From: JACRAV01 sp964571235
Lineage (GTDB): Bacteria; Zixibacteria; MSB-5A5; GN15; FEB-12
Direction: 5' to 3'
Length of the DNA: 64,000 nt
Assembly: GCA_964571235.1 (NCBI GenBank)
Contig: CAZNAI010000003.1
Coordinates: forward strand, 1-64,000
Below, in pieces: positions 7,338 through 17,121 of this stretch (position 1 is its first letter; every line of letters begins with the position of its first letter). The notes below the pieces were generated by a model. That model was given only the letters and a program-made list of their open reading frames with translations. It was not told the origin of the DNA and did no database searches. Made by a program: the position numbers and the translations under genes.

Positions 7338-8916
7338 ATCGGAAGATCGTCAGGTGCTGTCCGTCGATTCACAGGTCAAGGAAATGCGCGACCTCGCGTC
7401 TCAGTACAATCTTACTGTTGACAAGGTCTACGTAGAAGCAAAGTCTGCCAAATCTCCCGGTCGTCCCATTTTTAACGAGATGTTCAAACTGATCGAAAAG
7501 GGACGTGTAGGTACGATTATCTGCTGGAAGCTGGATCGACTAGCTCGGAACCCACTTGATGGCGGTGCGCTGATCTGGGCACTCGACCAGGGACAGCTTC
7601 AGAGAATCATTACGCCTTCAGCTACATTTACCAATTCTGGAAATGACAAATTTTGGATTCAGCTTGAATTCGGGATGGCAAAGAAGTATGTGGATGATTT
7701 GTCGGATAACGTCAAACGCGGAATCCGCGCAAAATTGCAGCAGGGCTGGCTCCCCCGCTCCGCTCCCATTGGTTATCTCAATGACAGAATCAACAAGACG
7801 ATAATCAAGGATCCCGACCGGTTTCACCTGGTACGCAACCTCTGGGATAGAATGCTGACCGGAACGTGCTCGATCTCCGAAGCGCACCGGATGGCGAGCA
7901 AATGGAAACTTACTACTCCGCTCCGCGATGGCAGTGAACGTGGGCCAATGGCCTATTCTGCTATCGCAAAACTGTTCAACAACCCCTTTTATTACGGCAT
8001 CATTCGGTGCGGCGGGAAGCTTTACAAGGGTGCACACGAGCCTATGATATCTAAGTCAGAATATGACCGGGTACAGCGTTTCATGTCAGGCTGGAACCCA
8101 GTGAGGCCTATTCGATATCTATTTGCGTACACCGGTCTGATGACGTGCGGAGAGTGTGGTGCTTCGATTACGGCTGAGCATAAGAAAAATCGCTACGGCT
8201 ATACCTACCTCTATTATCATTGCACTCGACATAAAGCTGGCGTTAAGTGCTCACAGCGTGTCGTACAGGAGAAGGACATAGAGCGTCAAATCTTGTCGTT
8301 TCTCGATTCTATAACGCTTCCGAAAGGCTACGTAGAATGGATCAGCGACGCACTGGCACACTTGGATAAAGAGGGTCAGAATGAATCGGTACAACGGATG
8401 GGAACGCTTAAACGTCGGCTAGAGCTAAAGAAGAAAGAGCTCTCCGAGCTATTGACCCTTCGTCTGCGGGGCCTAATTACCGACGACCAATACCGGGAGC
8501 GAGAGCTTCAGTTACAATCCGAAATACTCGACAGTGAACGACGGGTTCTCGGCTCAGGTAACACTGACGCCGAAGCATCAAAGGCCACGGTGAAAGTATT
8601 TGAAACTGCTGCCAACGCAAAATCGACCTTCCTGAAGGCAGTACCGGAAGACAAACGAGCGCTCCTTCGTGCGTTATGTTCGAACCTTTTTTTGCGTGAC
8701 AAAAACCTCAATATTCAGGCCCAAAAACCGTTTTCCAGCATCCAAAATGCACTGTGCCTAACGCAACCTGAAAATCGAACGTTCGAACCTCAATTGGTGG
8801 GCGAACGTCAGCGGAGTATTGGCGGTGCAAATGGTGACTTTTCCAAGTGGTGGGGCCTAGTGTCAGACGTTCGCACCTTTTTCATTGAACACCCTGACAG
8901 TTTTTGGCTAAAATGA
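7291..8916 (+). CDS. Large serine recombinase
   Basis: The 541-aa protein has the full large serine recombinase plan. The N-terminal resolvase domain has its nucleophile in YARKSSESE (about residue 14), with IICWKLDRLARN and the DDLSDNVKRG helix. The recombinase DNA-binding domain spans about residues 145-270. A zinc ribbon has cysteines at MTCGECG and, after a spacer, CTRHK...KCSQ. A coiled-coil insertion follows (about 360-430). These enzymes integrate and excise elements without host factors. It faces the Gabija genes and probably moves, or moved, this defence island. The element ends were not identified. Confidence 0.9.
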   Translation: MTKNNLVAIYARKSSESEDRQVLSVDSQVKEMRDLASQYNLTVDKVYVEAKSAKSPGRPIFNEMFKLIEKGRVGTIICWKLDRLARNPLDGGALIWALDQGQLQRIITPSATFTNSGNDKFWIQLEFGMAKKYVDDLSDNVKRGIRAKLQQGWLPRSAPIGYLNDRINKTIIKDPDRFHLVRNLWDRMLTGTCSISEAHRMASKWKLTTPLRDGSERGPMAYSAIAKLFNNPFYYGIIRCGGKLYKGAHEPMISKSEYDRVQRFMSGWNPVRPIRYLFAYTGLMTCGECGASITAEHKKNRYGYTYLYYHCTRHKAGVKCSQRVVQEKDIERQILSFLDSITLPKGYVEWISDALAHLDKEGQNESVQRMGTLKRRLELKKKELSELLTLRLRGLITDDQYRERELQLQSEILDSERRVLGSGNTDAEASKATVKVFETAANAKSTFLKAVPEDKRALLRALCSNLFLRDKNLNIQAQKPFSSIQNALCLTQPENRTFEPQLVGERQRSIGGANGDFSKWWGLVSDVRTFFIEHPDSFWLK

Positions 8917-9011
8917 GAGCAATTAGTGCAAAGGATACCACAAAGGGTGGATGATGTAAAGTTGCCGTGGATATTCGCATGCAGTTGTAATGATCGACTC
9001 ACAACGACGGC

Positions 9012-10739
9012 CTACAGCTGAAAAGTACTCGTAATTTGACAGGGAGATGAAGCATCGGTCAATAAGAGAGTGTGATATCGAGCTCTCGTAATCCCCACAA
9101 AGAGAAGTTTTCTGCTCCTCGCAAATGGGGCTGAATCTCCTCTAGCTATGAAGGGTGAAGAATGTGGGTTCTGAAATACTATCACCCCATCAAACTCTTT
9201 TCCCTTAGCCTTATGGATCGTCATTACGTTTACTCCTCTTTGATTCTGATTCTCTGACACTATCTGAGTTTCGGCTATAGCGGAATCAAGTATGGATCTT
9301 GCATTCCTGTAAGTCCTGTCATCTTCCCAAGCTCTGGAGAGACCACCTGAGATCCTCTTACCTCGATTAAAGGCCATAAGATATTCCGCGTCTTTGCCAA
9401 CTGTCTCAACAGCCCCACAATTTGAACTTAAAAGGAGTTGTCTGACCCAAGTCCAGTCTCTCTCGGGAACTCCGGTAAAGTCATGTCTTTTGATTTGGTT
9501 GATCACTTCCAAGATCGTCGGGACTACTTTGCTTCGTTTAGAAACGGTCCCGGCCATTAGTTCATTTTTCCACCGATGGAACTTAGATGCTTCTTCGTAA
9601 TCGCCAGCAGCATTCCGATGAGTTGCCATGAGGTCAATGGCTGTGGCTGCTTCAACATTATTACCGCCCAATTTTGGCTCTAGCAGGAAGGCGATGACCC
9701 TGCTGGAAAGATAAGTTGAGTTTTCGTCAAACTGAACTCTATGGCTAATCTCCTTTTGCGTTCCGTCTCCGCGCAGTGCGTTCGATATTATCTTGACTCC
9801 TTTCCCCCAAGTCGCGAGGATAGCCACGCTCTCCGGCCGCGAGCCAAGAGTCTTTTCCAATTCCGCATAGAGTATACCGACCGATTGGCGTATCTTCTTG
9901 TCGCGGCTCTCTGCTTTTGGGGAGTAAACTTGTCGAGAAACTCCACTGTAAGATCCCGACCGCGGCGAATCATTCATAACATCCCGGGCGAAAGTCATGA
10001 TTTCAACTCGCGAAGAACGATGGTTGCGACCTGCGAGTGACACCTCAATCGGTTTCAATCGCTGTACTATCTGATCCACGCGTTCCAGCGACACGTCCTT
10101 TCGATAATCATATATCTGCTGATCAAGATCAGCTAATGCAATCACACAACTTGCGTCTGCCAAATGGCGTATACACGCCCATTGATCGGTACCGGTGTCC
10201 TGAGCCTCATCGATAATAATTAGTGGGTATTTTCTCGCGTAGATACCGGATATTGCCTTACTGCGCTCAAACAACTGTAGCGTCAATGGCGCAAACAAAT
10301 CAAAGCACACTCTTCCATGCAATTCGAACTGCTCTCTCTGTTCCGTGAGCCAGGCTGGATCATCAATAGCACGACCTAGCCTCAGCGCAGCTTCATCGGC
10401 AGGCATGAGCACTCGAAGGCGACGCCGGCTCCCTAACAGGTAACCGTGGGTCCTCAGTATTCCCCAGAATAATGAATGGAAGGTCTGTATTGTAAGTTGT
10501 TTCTGATAGCCTTTTGACGTCAATTCTAAGGCAGCTGTTTCCACTATTCTACCTACGGCTGCATTCGAGAAACTCAAGAATAATACCTGCTGACCAGGTT
10601 CCAACCCCCCCTTGTCAATATGCCATTTTGCCTTCTGCAGTGCTGTAGCAGTCTTTCCGCTCCCCGGATTACCGGTGATAAGCACGTGCCCTGCTGCCTG
10701 GAAGATCTGCCGGTGTTCTTCTGTAACAACGAAGCTCAT
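9012..10739 (-). CDS. gajB: Gabija GajB, UvrD/Rep-like helicase
   Basis: The 575-aa SF1A helicase shows Walker A GNPGSGKT, motif II IIDEAQD, motif III DLDQQIYDYR, motif V MTIHKAKGKEFDG and motif VI FVGITRARY. In the Gabija anti-phage system GajB pairs with the OLD nuclease GajA; the complex senses nucleotide depletion or DNA ends and cuts phage DNA. Its ATG overlaps the gajA stop by four bases (ATGA), so the two are translationally coupled, as usual. The length is slightly above the typical 490-500 residues. A generic UvrD-like helicase is excluded mainly by this partnership. Confidence 0.87.
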   Translation of the reverse strand: MSFVVTEEHRQIFQAAGHVLITGNPGSGKTATALQKAKWHIDKGGLEPGQQVLFLSFSNAAVGRIVETAALELTSKGYQKQLTIQTFHSLFWGILRTHGYLLGSRRRLRVLMPADEAALRLGRAIDDPAWLTEQREQFELHGRVCFDLFAPLTLQLFERSKAISGIYARKYPLIIIDEAQDTGTDQWACIRHLADASCVIALADLDQQIYDYRKDVSLERVDQIVQRLKPIEVSLAGRNHRSSRVEIMTFARDVMNDSPRSGSYSGVSRQVYSPKAESRDKKIRQSVGILYAELEKTLGSRPESVAILATWGKGVKIISNALRGDGTQKEISHRVQFDENSTYLSSRVIAFLLEPKLGGNNVEAATAIDLMATHRNAAGDYEEASKFHRWKNELMAGTVSKRSKVVPTILEVINQIKRHDFTGVPERDWTWVRQLLLSSNCGAVETVGKDAEYLMAFNRGKRISGGLSRAWEDDRTYRNARSILDSAIAETQIVSENQNQRGVNVMTIHKAKGKEFDGVIVFQNPHSSPFIARGDSAPFARSRKLLFVGITRARYHTLLLTDASSPCQITSTFQL

Positions 10740-12595
10740 GGTGTGCTTGGCAAGTCATTTGATTCAGCAGGAATAGGAATTTCCGTCTGGATGATATCGT
10801 CAATGGGAGCAGTTTGTATAGGTAGGACTTCCCTTGGTTTCGGGTATTGCCCATAAATAGTTTCCAGAAATCCCCTGACCGTCGCGGGCAAATCGGTGGC
10901 AGTACATTCCTGAATGAGACGAGCCGCGCGACCGTCACCTTTCCTATCGACTAGAACCTCCAGCACCAAACGTCGCAAAGTGTCATCGCTGGGCTGGGAC
11001 TCTGGGATTGCCGGGCCATTTGCCAACACACCCTCATCATGAAGAGCCTTTAGAAAAGCCCACTGCACACTGGTCGGTATTTCAGTTGCAAGTAGTAACT
11101 CAATTCCAACATAAGTGGTTTGTTGATAACCATCAAAATTGCTTGTGATAGCTGTGGACTCTGTCTCCGAACGAGTCTTCAGGTCATAAAAAGCAAAAGT
11201 CTTTAGACCAATTGACCTGAAGAATGCGCCATACTCTGACAAATTTCCATCTCCCCCTGAATCAAATAATGTTATGCCTGAAAGATCCAATGGGTAATTG
11301 CCCGGATTCGCTCCCTCCATAATTGCAGCTGCCTCACGAATCACCTGGCATTCGACTAGTCCTTCTCCAACGATTACGGCTTGCCCCAACATCGCTTCAG
11401 CAATTGAGTGTCGTAGTTTGCGTTGGAACATCTTTGGCTTGAGTCCAGAGGCTAACGAAACTGTCGAACCCGATAAATTGCCGGTCTCTTCGCGGCGGAG
11501 TATTTGAATTTGTTCGGGTTTGAATCGTTCAATAACATAGGGCGAATGTGAGGTTACGAATGATTGAGTTGTGTCTTCAAGCAAATACTTCACCAGTCGA
11601 CGCTGAGTATGCGGAGGAAGCGCTATCTCTGGCTCTTCCATGGCGAAGATTACATTTTCGTCCTTAAATTCAGCGATGGCAGTCAGAAGCGCGAACACAA
11701 GCGTGTTGAGCGTCCCTGTTCCCAATCGCTGAAATGGAACCGCCTCCTGATCATGCGACGTAGACATGAAAAACGCTAACGTCTTGCGGAGATGTTCTCT
11801 AGTCAGTTGAGAGACGAACAGACGGGTTCCCTTATCTTTCGCCTCCATGCTTACAATTTGTTGTATTCGCGATTCTATGTTATCTAAAACGCTACGCAAA
11901 GACCCGATATAGTTATCCAGAGGTGGATCCAGCTTCATCAGTCGCTTACGAGTGTCCTCCCACAATCTCGGACGAAGTTGTCCCACGCGCAAGAGTACGT
12001 CAAGCATCGATCCCCGTTCCAGGCTCAGTGCACGTGTGCCGGTTCGCAGTGCACGCAAGTACAGAAAACCGATCTCACGTTTCTGTTTAGAATACACCTC
12101 TGTAAGTTTGTTTTCGTCTTCTTCGCCGGGGCTGTGAGAATAGTAAGTCTTCGCAACAAATTCGTCCTCATCTGGATCATAGTTACCTTTGAATTGAAGT
12201 CGAAGGCATTTCTGGACTCCAGGCGTGTCGGTATTTCCGATTTCACCTTCCGAGAGGAGGCGGGAGTTATTCTCATCCCAAAATTCCAAGTGTCCAGCAA
12301 ATGTGCTTTCGGCTTTGGGAGATAGGCTGGTTAGGATACCCTCGATAACAATTGGAATTGGCTCATTTGGTACTGGGTCGCCCTCGGCAGTCAGATATTG
12401 ACCGTTATAGAAATCGTACTCGTCGATTGGTTGATTTTGCCGCAATCGATCTGAGCCCAAAAGAAGGTCCATTGCTTCACAGATTGTCGATTTGCCCACA
12501 TTGTTTCGGCCAACCATCAAGGTATGGCCGCCAAACAGAAGTTCGGCGGATTTGATTCCGCGAAAATTGGAAATAGTCAATTTAACGAGTTTCAT
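10736..12595 (-). CDS. gajA: Gabija GajA, OLD-family ATPase/TOPRIM nuclease
   Basis: The N-terminal ABC-type ATPase has Walker A GRNNVGKST (about residue 30-38) and Walker B NVIFAMEEPEI. The C-terminal TOPRIM nuclease begins with VIVGEGLVE (metal-binding Glu) and continues with TLFDSGGDGNL and AFYDLK. This is the class 2 OLD architecture of GajA; 619 aa is close to the family's 580. GajA nicks DNA when not inhibited by nucleotides. It is first in the two-gene operon, with a good promoter at 12652-12680. The acidic C-terminal tail (residues 585-619) is extra. Confidence 0.87.
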   Translation of the reverse strand: MKLVKLTISNFRGIKSAELLFGGHTLMVGRNNVGKSTICEAMDLLLGSDRLRQNQPIDEYDFYNGQYLTAEGDPVPNEPIPIVIEGILTSLSPKAESTFAGHLEFWDENNSRLLSEGEIGNTDTPGVQKCLRLQFKGNYDPDEDEFVAKTYYSHSPGEEDENKLTEVYSKQKREIGFLYLRALRTGTRALSLERGSMLDVLLRVGQLRPRLWEDTRKRLMKLDPPLDNYIGSLRSVLDNIESRIQQIVSMEAKDKGTRLFVSQLTREHLRKTLAFFMSTSHDQEAVPFQRLGTGTLNTLVFALLTAIAEFKDENVIFAMEEPEIALPPHTQRRLVKYLLEDTTQSFVTSHSPYVIERFKPEQIQILRREETGNLSGSTVSLASGLKPKMFQRKLRHSIAEAMLGQAVIVGEGLVECQVIREAAAIMEGANPGNYPLDLSGITLFDSGGDGNLSEYGAFFRSIGLKTFAFYDLKTRSETESTAITSNFDGYQQTTYVGIELLLATEIPTSVQWAFLKALHDEGVLANGPAIPESQPSDDTLRRLVLEVLVDRKGDGRAARLIQECTATDLPATVRGFLETIYGQYPKPREVLPIQTAPIDDIIQTEIPIPAESNDLPSTP

Positions 12596-12651
12596 GATCC
12601 CCCGATCAATGGTAAACGGAACGGCCTGCTCAAAATCGACCGACGTGCCTA

Positions 12652-12680
12652 ATTATAATAGCTCGCTTCGCTAATGGCAA
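12652..12680 (-). promoter_or_regulatory. Promoter of the gajAB operon
   Basis: On the minus strand TTGCCA (12680-12675) and a perfect TATAAT (12657-12652) are separated by 17 bp, placing the transcript start about 50 bases before gajA. The rest of the 324-bp gap (12596-12919) shows no gene. Confidence 0.55.
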
Positions 12681-12919
12681 TGAAAAAGCGAATGCGCTAC
12701 CGTTCACTCCATATTAGCGCCGTGAAGTTGGTTTGACACGACTCCGCGTGGTCTGGAAGATTAGCAGTTCAAATTCGGTCAGACCAGTACTTCAGCGAAC
12801 GCCTCTTGAATCCCATCTCTCATTAGATTCACTTGGTGACCTATCGCACCCTTCACTTCGTCCCAGAAGTATTTGACTAATTCCCAATGAGGGAATTATT
12901 TCCAGTGCTTGCGACTGTC

Positions 12920-14341
12920 TTACAGAGTGGATGCTGAAGCAGCCGGTCGAGCATCAACAACCAGAGAGACTAGGTTTATTTGCTCTTGTTGACTTAAGCG
13001 GGAGACTCGTTCGGGCAGCTCTCGCACTCGATCATCCCATTTGCGACCATCTCTATAGCGAACGACTAAGAACCAACCATCACGAACTTGATCACTCCTC
13101 ATGTAGGAGGGCAACTGACGTTCAAGTCCATTCCAAAACTTGCCATTGTGCAGCTTTTTCACTTCCAAGTGAGCGCGACGTTCGTATCCCGTAGAAAATT
13201 TGAAGTCGACGGGTCCCCTTCCTAAATTGACTTCCCCGTCTAGTGATATGTTATTTGCTCTGCAATAGCTTTGTGCTATCCCTCGAAACAGCAATTGAGC
13301 TGCTAACTCGGGCTTCTCCCGTCCCCGCGTGGCCCAGAGAAGTTCCCAGCCCCCCTGTTCCTCAATGAAGTGCTTGAATTGGTCGACAACCAATGCTATT
13401 ACGTTCCCAAAACTCTCCTCGGAATTGGCGGGCGCAATTGTTAGTGGGTGATTTTCTGCATATTGACCGGCTGCTTCATCCCAAGAATGGACTCCGTTTG
13501 GATCGCCATCGAGGTCATAAGGCAACGGGGTTGAGGCCTCTTTGGCAATTGTCCACTGCCGTACTGACTCTGGATTAGCACGCGCTCGCTCTACAATAGT
13601 CGCCTTGTTTACTCGCCCCATAATATCATAATTCATATCTTCGCGGAGCTGTTCATTCTCATAACTATCCCACCAGTCATCTGCGTTTAAGACAGGTAGG
13701 TCTCTCAGAAAGCGCTGCGGCACTAATAGGAGTGGACCCTGCGTAAAGGGATTTGTAGGGACATTCACCGTTAATGTCCGCCAGCGCAGCCTCACAGTAT
13801 CAAAACCACCCGCAAATATTCGGTGCGGACTGACTGCAATTCCATGCCTAGTTGCGATTTCCTGTGTATATCTGATAAGGCGAGATTTCAATACCGTGCA
13901 GGTGATATCAGAGATTCTGTCTGCGCCAATGCCCTCATTTAAGATGCCTAGTTCCTCGAAGTGACGGGGGTGGATCAATCCCCTGCCGATTGCGTCGCAG
14001 ATAGCAGATGCGATTGTGCTCGCATATCCAATTCCACTGCCCAATCCGGCTGTCCCTCTATCAGTATAGCCCAAACAAAGTTCCTTAGGCTCAGTGAAAA
14101 GCAACAAATGCAGTGCTTTTCTATACTGTATGCTGTTCGGATTGCGATTCCCTTCCGCGATGAGTCGAAACGCGTGGTCGAAATGAGCAATGATCTCATC
14201 GTGTGCCCCTAGCCAATATGGTTCGGTTTCCGAAAACACGAGAAATGGGTCGACGAAGAGTTTTGTGTCAGCATCGAGTATTGTGTCGAACCAGTCGTCC
14301 TGGCGCTGACGCATTATGTTGAAGTGTTTACTTACTAACAT
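12920..14341 (-). CDS. Unassigned defence-island protein with PD-(D/E)XK-like C-terminus
   Basis: This 473-aa protein matches no family I can name. Near residues 385-410 it has GPVDFKFSTGYE followed by AHLEVKKL. A D then ExK spacing on predicted strands is the signature of PD-(D/E)XK nucleases. The N-terminal half (FVDPFLVFSET..., RGTAGLGSGIGYA) is probably a separate recognition domain. It lies between the Gabija pair and the type I restriction genes on the same strand, separated by gaps of about 260-320 bp with room for its own promoter. It may be a stand-alone defence gene or an accessory to either neighbour. Confidence 0.6.
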   Translation of the reverse strand: MLVSKHFNIMRQRQDDWFDTILDADTKLFVDPFLVFSETEPYWLGAHDEIIAHFDHAFRLIAEGNRNPNSIQYRKALHLLLFTEPKELCLGYTDRGTAGLGSGIGYASTIASAICDAIGRGLIHPRHFEELGILNEGIGADRISDITCTVLKSRLIRYTQEIATRHGIAVSPHRIFAGGFDTVRLRWRTLTVNVPTNPFTQGPLLLVPQRFLRDLPVLNADDWWDSYENEQLREDMNYDIMGRVNKATIVERARANPESVRQWTIAKEASTPLPYDLDGDPNGVHSWDEAAGQYAENHPLTIAPANSEESFGNVIALVVDQFKHFIEEQGGWELLWATRGREKPELAAQLLFRGIAQSYCRANNISLDGEVNLGRGPVDFKFSTGYERRAHLEVKKLHNGKFWNGLERQLPSYMRSDQVRDGWFLVVRYRDGRKWDDRVRELPERVSRLSQQEQINLVSLVVDARPAASASTL

Positions 14342-14502
14342 TTGGTATTAACTCTGCTCAATAAGCGAATCTCTGATCTTCACAAGCCGCATCTCTTGAC
14401 GACCCCTTGTGGGCAATTTCAGGAAAAACATGACACCGATACCACAGAACAGATTCGTGACTTTGGAAAAGGCCAATTCTCACTCCCCCAGACCTTAGCT
14501 AG

Positions 14503-14598
14503 TTAGTTCGATATCTTGTGCTCGTGTGGTTCGATGAGTTCAATGGCGGATTCAATCGATTGTAGCAATGCCCGCCCAATAGTGCCAAGGGCGTCCAT
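14503..14598 (-). CDS. Possible 31-aa peptide after hsdMS
   Basis: An ATG two bases past the hsdMS stop opens a 31-codon frame (MDALGTIGRALLQS...) ending in TAA. It would be one amphipathic acidic helix. Tight spacing favours translation by re-initiation, but the size gives little statistical support. It is recorded because the remaining 250 bp before the next gene hold nothing else. Confidence 0.2.
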   Translation of the reverse strand: MDALGTIGRALLQSIESAIELIEPHEHKISN

Positions 14599-14600
14599 TG

Positions 14601-17111
14601 TCACTCGTCCCATAGTCTCAATATTCTGCTAGCTATCCTCATTTCCTGCGTCTTGATAAGGGTCTTGGCAGAATGAACGGCATTTCTCTCGACGTCATTT
14701 TCATTCACAATCTTGCGCTGAACTTCCAGCGATGGACATGGAATCTCAAGCACCCTCAACTCTTCACGGTTGAATAGTCCATTCACATTCTCCCGCATGA
14801 ATTGCAGGTACTTTCCTTCCTTCCGGTAGTTGTTTAATAGGTACCACAAAAACCTGGGTTCAATGTGTTTGCGATTCGCCCTCAAGCCGATCAGGAATGA
14901 TGCAAATACGTGTGGCTGAGCAAACTCAAAATAACCCGTTTTTCCTACCAGATGCTTACTTCCATTCCTCCAATTGAACAGTAGGTCGCCCTCTTTACAA
15001 TAGTTAATTGTCTTATTTCTAGGTAACTTAACTAGCCGAATTCCTTCATGCGAAATGTCACCATTGGCGTCAATACTGTTCATCGAGATTATTGGTACCC
15101 CTTTATCGTCCTGCGAGTCCGGAATAGAAAGAGTGACACCACTTACAAACTCAATCACGTCACCCAGCTTAACGTGCTTACAGCTAGGATCAATGGAGAT
15201 TGTCGGATTCCATGTCTCAACAATTGTTCGAGCTGAATCTATTACTCGCTGAAAAATGGAGAGTTCCTTGACAAGTAATTCCTGTATGTTGAGTGGAGGT
15301 ACTGGGATCTCGAACTGCTGTAGGTCCTTTGGATAGACATGGGGTTGCCCCATACCTCGTTGCAGTTTGTAGATCTCCTCCTGTTTGCTGCGTAACACAA
15401 GGTATACAAAGTAAGTTAACGCCTTGCTTTCATCAAGGGACTCTATAGTCGTACAGTCTGAAGCGAAAATTGGCTCTCTGAAGTAGTTCACAAAGCCAGC
15501 ATAAGCGCCAGATGCACTTACCGTAATCGTATTCCCCAGTCGATTTGGCTTATTGTGAAAGTATGCAAATTGTTGGCCACCGGCGATAACAGGTATTGAC
15601 CCCTCTTTAACTTCTTTTCGAGTGATGGCGGTTCCCTTCTTAACAGAACATACCTCAGCTAAAGGAACCGTCTTGTACGTAACCTTGCTTTTTCTCTCAA
15701 CGACGACATATCGATCTCCCGCCAGATTATGATCTTCGTTCTTGAGGATTGCTGTTTTCTTGACCCACAGCGCAATGTCACTATCTTCCTTAACCCCTCG
15801 CTGCCAAGAATGAAGTATTTCGAAGGCCGGTGGTAGGTCGTTTCGATCAATTGCTCGCCGCTGGTCCCCAAGATCGTAGCCGTCATTACTCACTTTCACA
15901 AACAGGATTTCATCATTCTGTTTAGCTCTCTCTCTATCAAGAAACAAAATCGAAGTTTTTACTCCACTGTATGGTCTAAAGACGCCCGCTGGCAATGAAA
16001 GGACGGCCCACAGAAAATTGTCTTGGATTAGCATCTCTCGCAATCTCCGATAAGCGTTGTTCGACTGAAAAATGATGCCTTCTGGAACTATAACCCCGGC
16101 CCGCCCCTTGAGGGCGAGGTGTTCGGCAATATAATCCACGAAAAGCAACTCTGACCGGTTGGCCTGAATCTGAAAGCGTTTGTGTGGGCGAATTCCACCA
16201 GTCGGACTCATAAATGGCGGATTGGCTAAAATGATATCAAAATTGTCTTCCCAGCGGTCCTCGTACGTCAGTGTATCGTACTCGAAAATCTGCGGGGTAT
16301 TGAAACCATGTAAATACATATTCACCAAGGAAAGTCGTACCATGTCGGGCGAGATGTCGTACCCGATTATGTTCTGACCCAACTTCTTTCGATTGTCAGG
16401 AGTAAGCTTGTCTCCAGTGTAATTACCGTTGCTTTGAATCTCAATTAAGGAGACATCTTGAGCAGCCTTTTTGGAAAAACTCGGCAAATACTCACCAGTG
16501 TTGAAATTGGATGAGTTTTGATGCTTAATATGCTTATAGGCAGAGATCAGAAAGCCAGCCGTTCCACATGCCGGGTCGAGAATCCTATCGGTTTTCTTGG
16601 GATCGACCACCTCTACAATAAAGTCAATGATATGTCTTGGCGTACGGAATTGCCCTGCATCACCCTGGGAACCAAGGATTGAAAGCAAATACTCAAAGGC
16701 GTTTCCCAATTCCTCACTATTATCGTAGGTGAAGCCATTAATTTCCTTGAGAAACAGATTGAGTGTCTCTGGATCACGATAAGGCAGGAATGTGCCCTTA
16801 AAAATCGTCCGAAATAGCTCGGGAACCTGTTCGGACTTTGAGAATTCCGTAAGCGCATCAATATACAAGAGCATTCTCTCTTGACCGGAGAGTTCTTTGC
16901 TTAGTAACCGACCCCAGGAAAACTGCTTGAGTTTGCCCGTTAGGAACTTCGCCTTTCCACCCAGCTCTTCATTCTCCCGATCCATGTCATCCATAAATTT
17001 ATAGATAAGCGCAGTGGTAATTTGTTCTACCTGCGCCTTAGGGTCGGGAATCTTGCCGACAAGGATTTGTCGAGCGGAGTCAATTCGTTTCTTAGTATCT
17101 TGGTCTAACAT
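14601..17111 (-). CDS. hsdM: Type I restriction modification-specificity fusion (HsdM-HsdS)
   Basis: Residues 1 to about 470 form a type I N6-adenine methyltransferase: the HsdM N-terminal helical domain, SAM motif DPACGTAGF, and catalytic NPPF in IILANPPFMSP. The chain then continues without a stop into two specificity half-domains (about 490-650 and 660-836), each a target-recognition domain followed by a helical spacer (EIPVPPLNIQELLVKEL and EIPCPSLEVQRKIV). Most type I systems encode HsdS separately, so one 836-aa polypeptide replaces the usual M and S. It follows hsdR by 10 bp in one operon. Confidence 0.88.
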   Translation of the reverse strand: MLDQDTKKRIDSARQILVGKIPDPKAQVEQITTALIYKFMDDMDRENEELGGKAKFLTGKLKQFSWGRLLSKELSGQERMLLYIDALTEFSKSEQVPELFRTIFKGTFLPYRDPETLNLFLKEINGFTYDNSEELGNAFEYLLSILGSQGDAGQFRTPRHIIDFIVEVVDPKKTDRILDPACGTAGFLISAYKHIKHQNSSNFNTGEYLPSFSKKAAQDVSLIEIQSNGNYTGDKLTPDNRKKLGQNIIGYDISPDMVRLSLVNMYLHGFNTPQIFEYDTLTYEDRWEDNFDIILANPPFMSPTGGIRPHKRFQIQANRSELLFVDYIAEHLALKGRAGVIVPEGIIFQSNNAYRRLREMLIQDNFLWAVLSLPAGVFRPYSGVKTSILFLDRERAKQNDEILFVKVSNDGYDLGDQRRAIDRNDLPPAFEILHSWQRGVKEDSDIALWVKKTAILKNEDHNLAGDRYVVVERKSKVTYKTVPLAEVCSVKKGTAITRKEVKEGSIPVIAGGQQFAYFHNKPNRLGNTITVSASGAYAGFVNYFREPIFASDCTTIESLDESKALTYFVYLVLRSKQEEIYKLQRGMGQPHVYPKDLQQFEIPVPPLNIQELLVKELSIFQRVIDSARTIVETWNPTISIDPSCKHVKLGDVIEFVSGVTLSIPDSQDDKGVPIISMNSIDANGDISHEGIRLVKLPRNKTINYCKEGDLLFNWRNGSKHLVGKTGYFEFAQPHVFASFLIGLRANRKHIEPRFLWYLLNNYRKEGKYLQFMRENVNGLFNREELRVLEIPCPSLEVQRKIVNENDVERNAVHSAKTLIKTQEMRIASRILRLWDE

Positions 17112-17121
17112 ATCGATGGCT

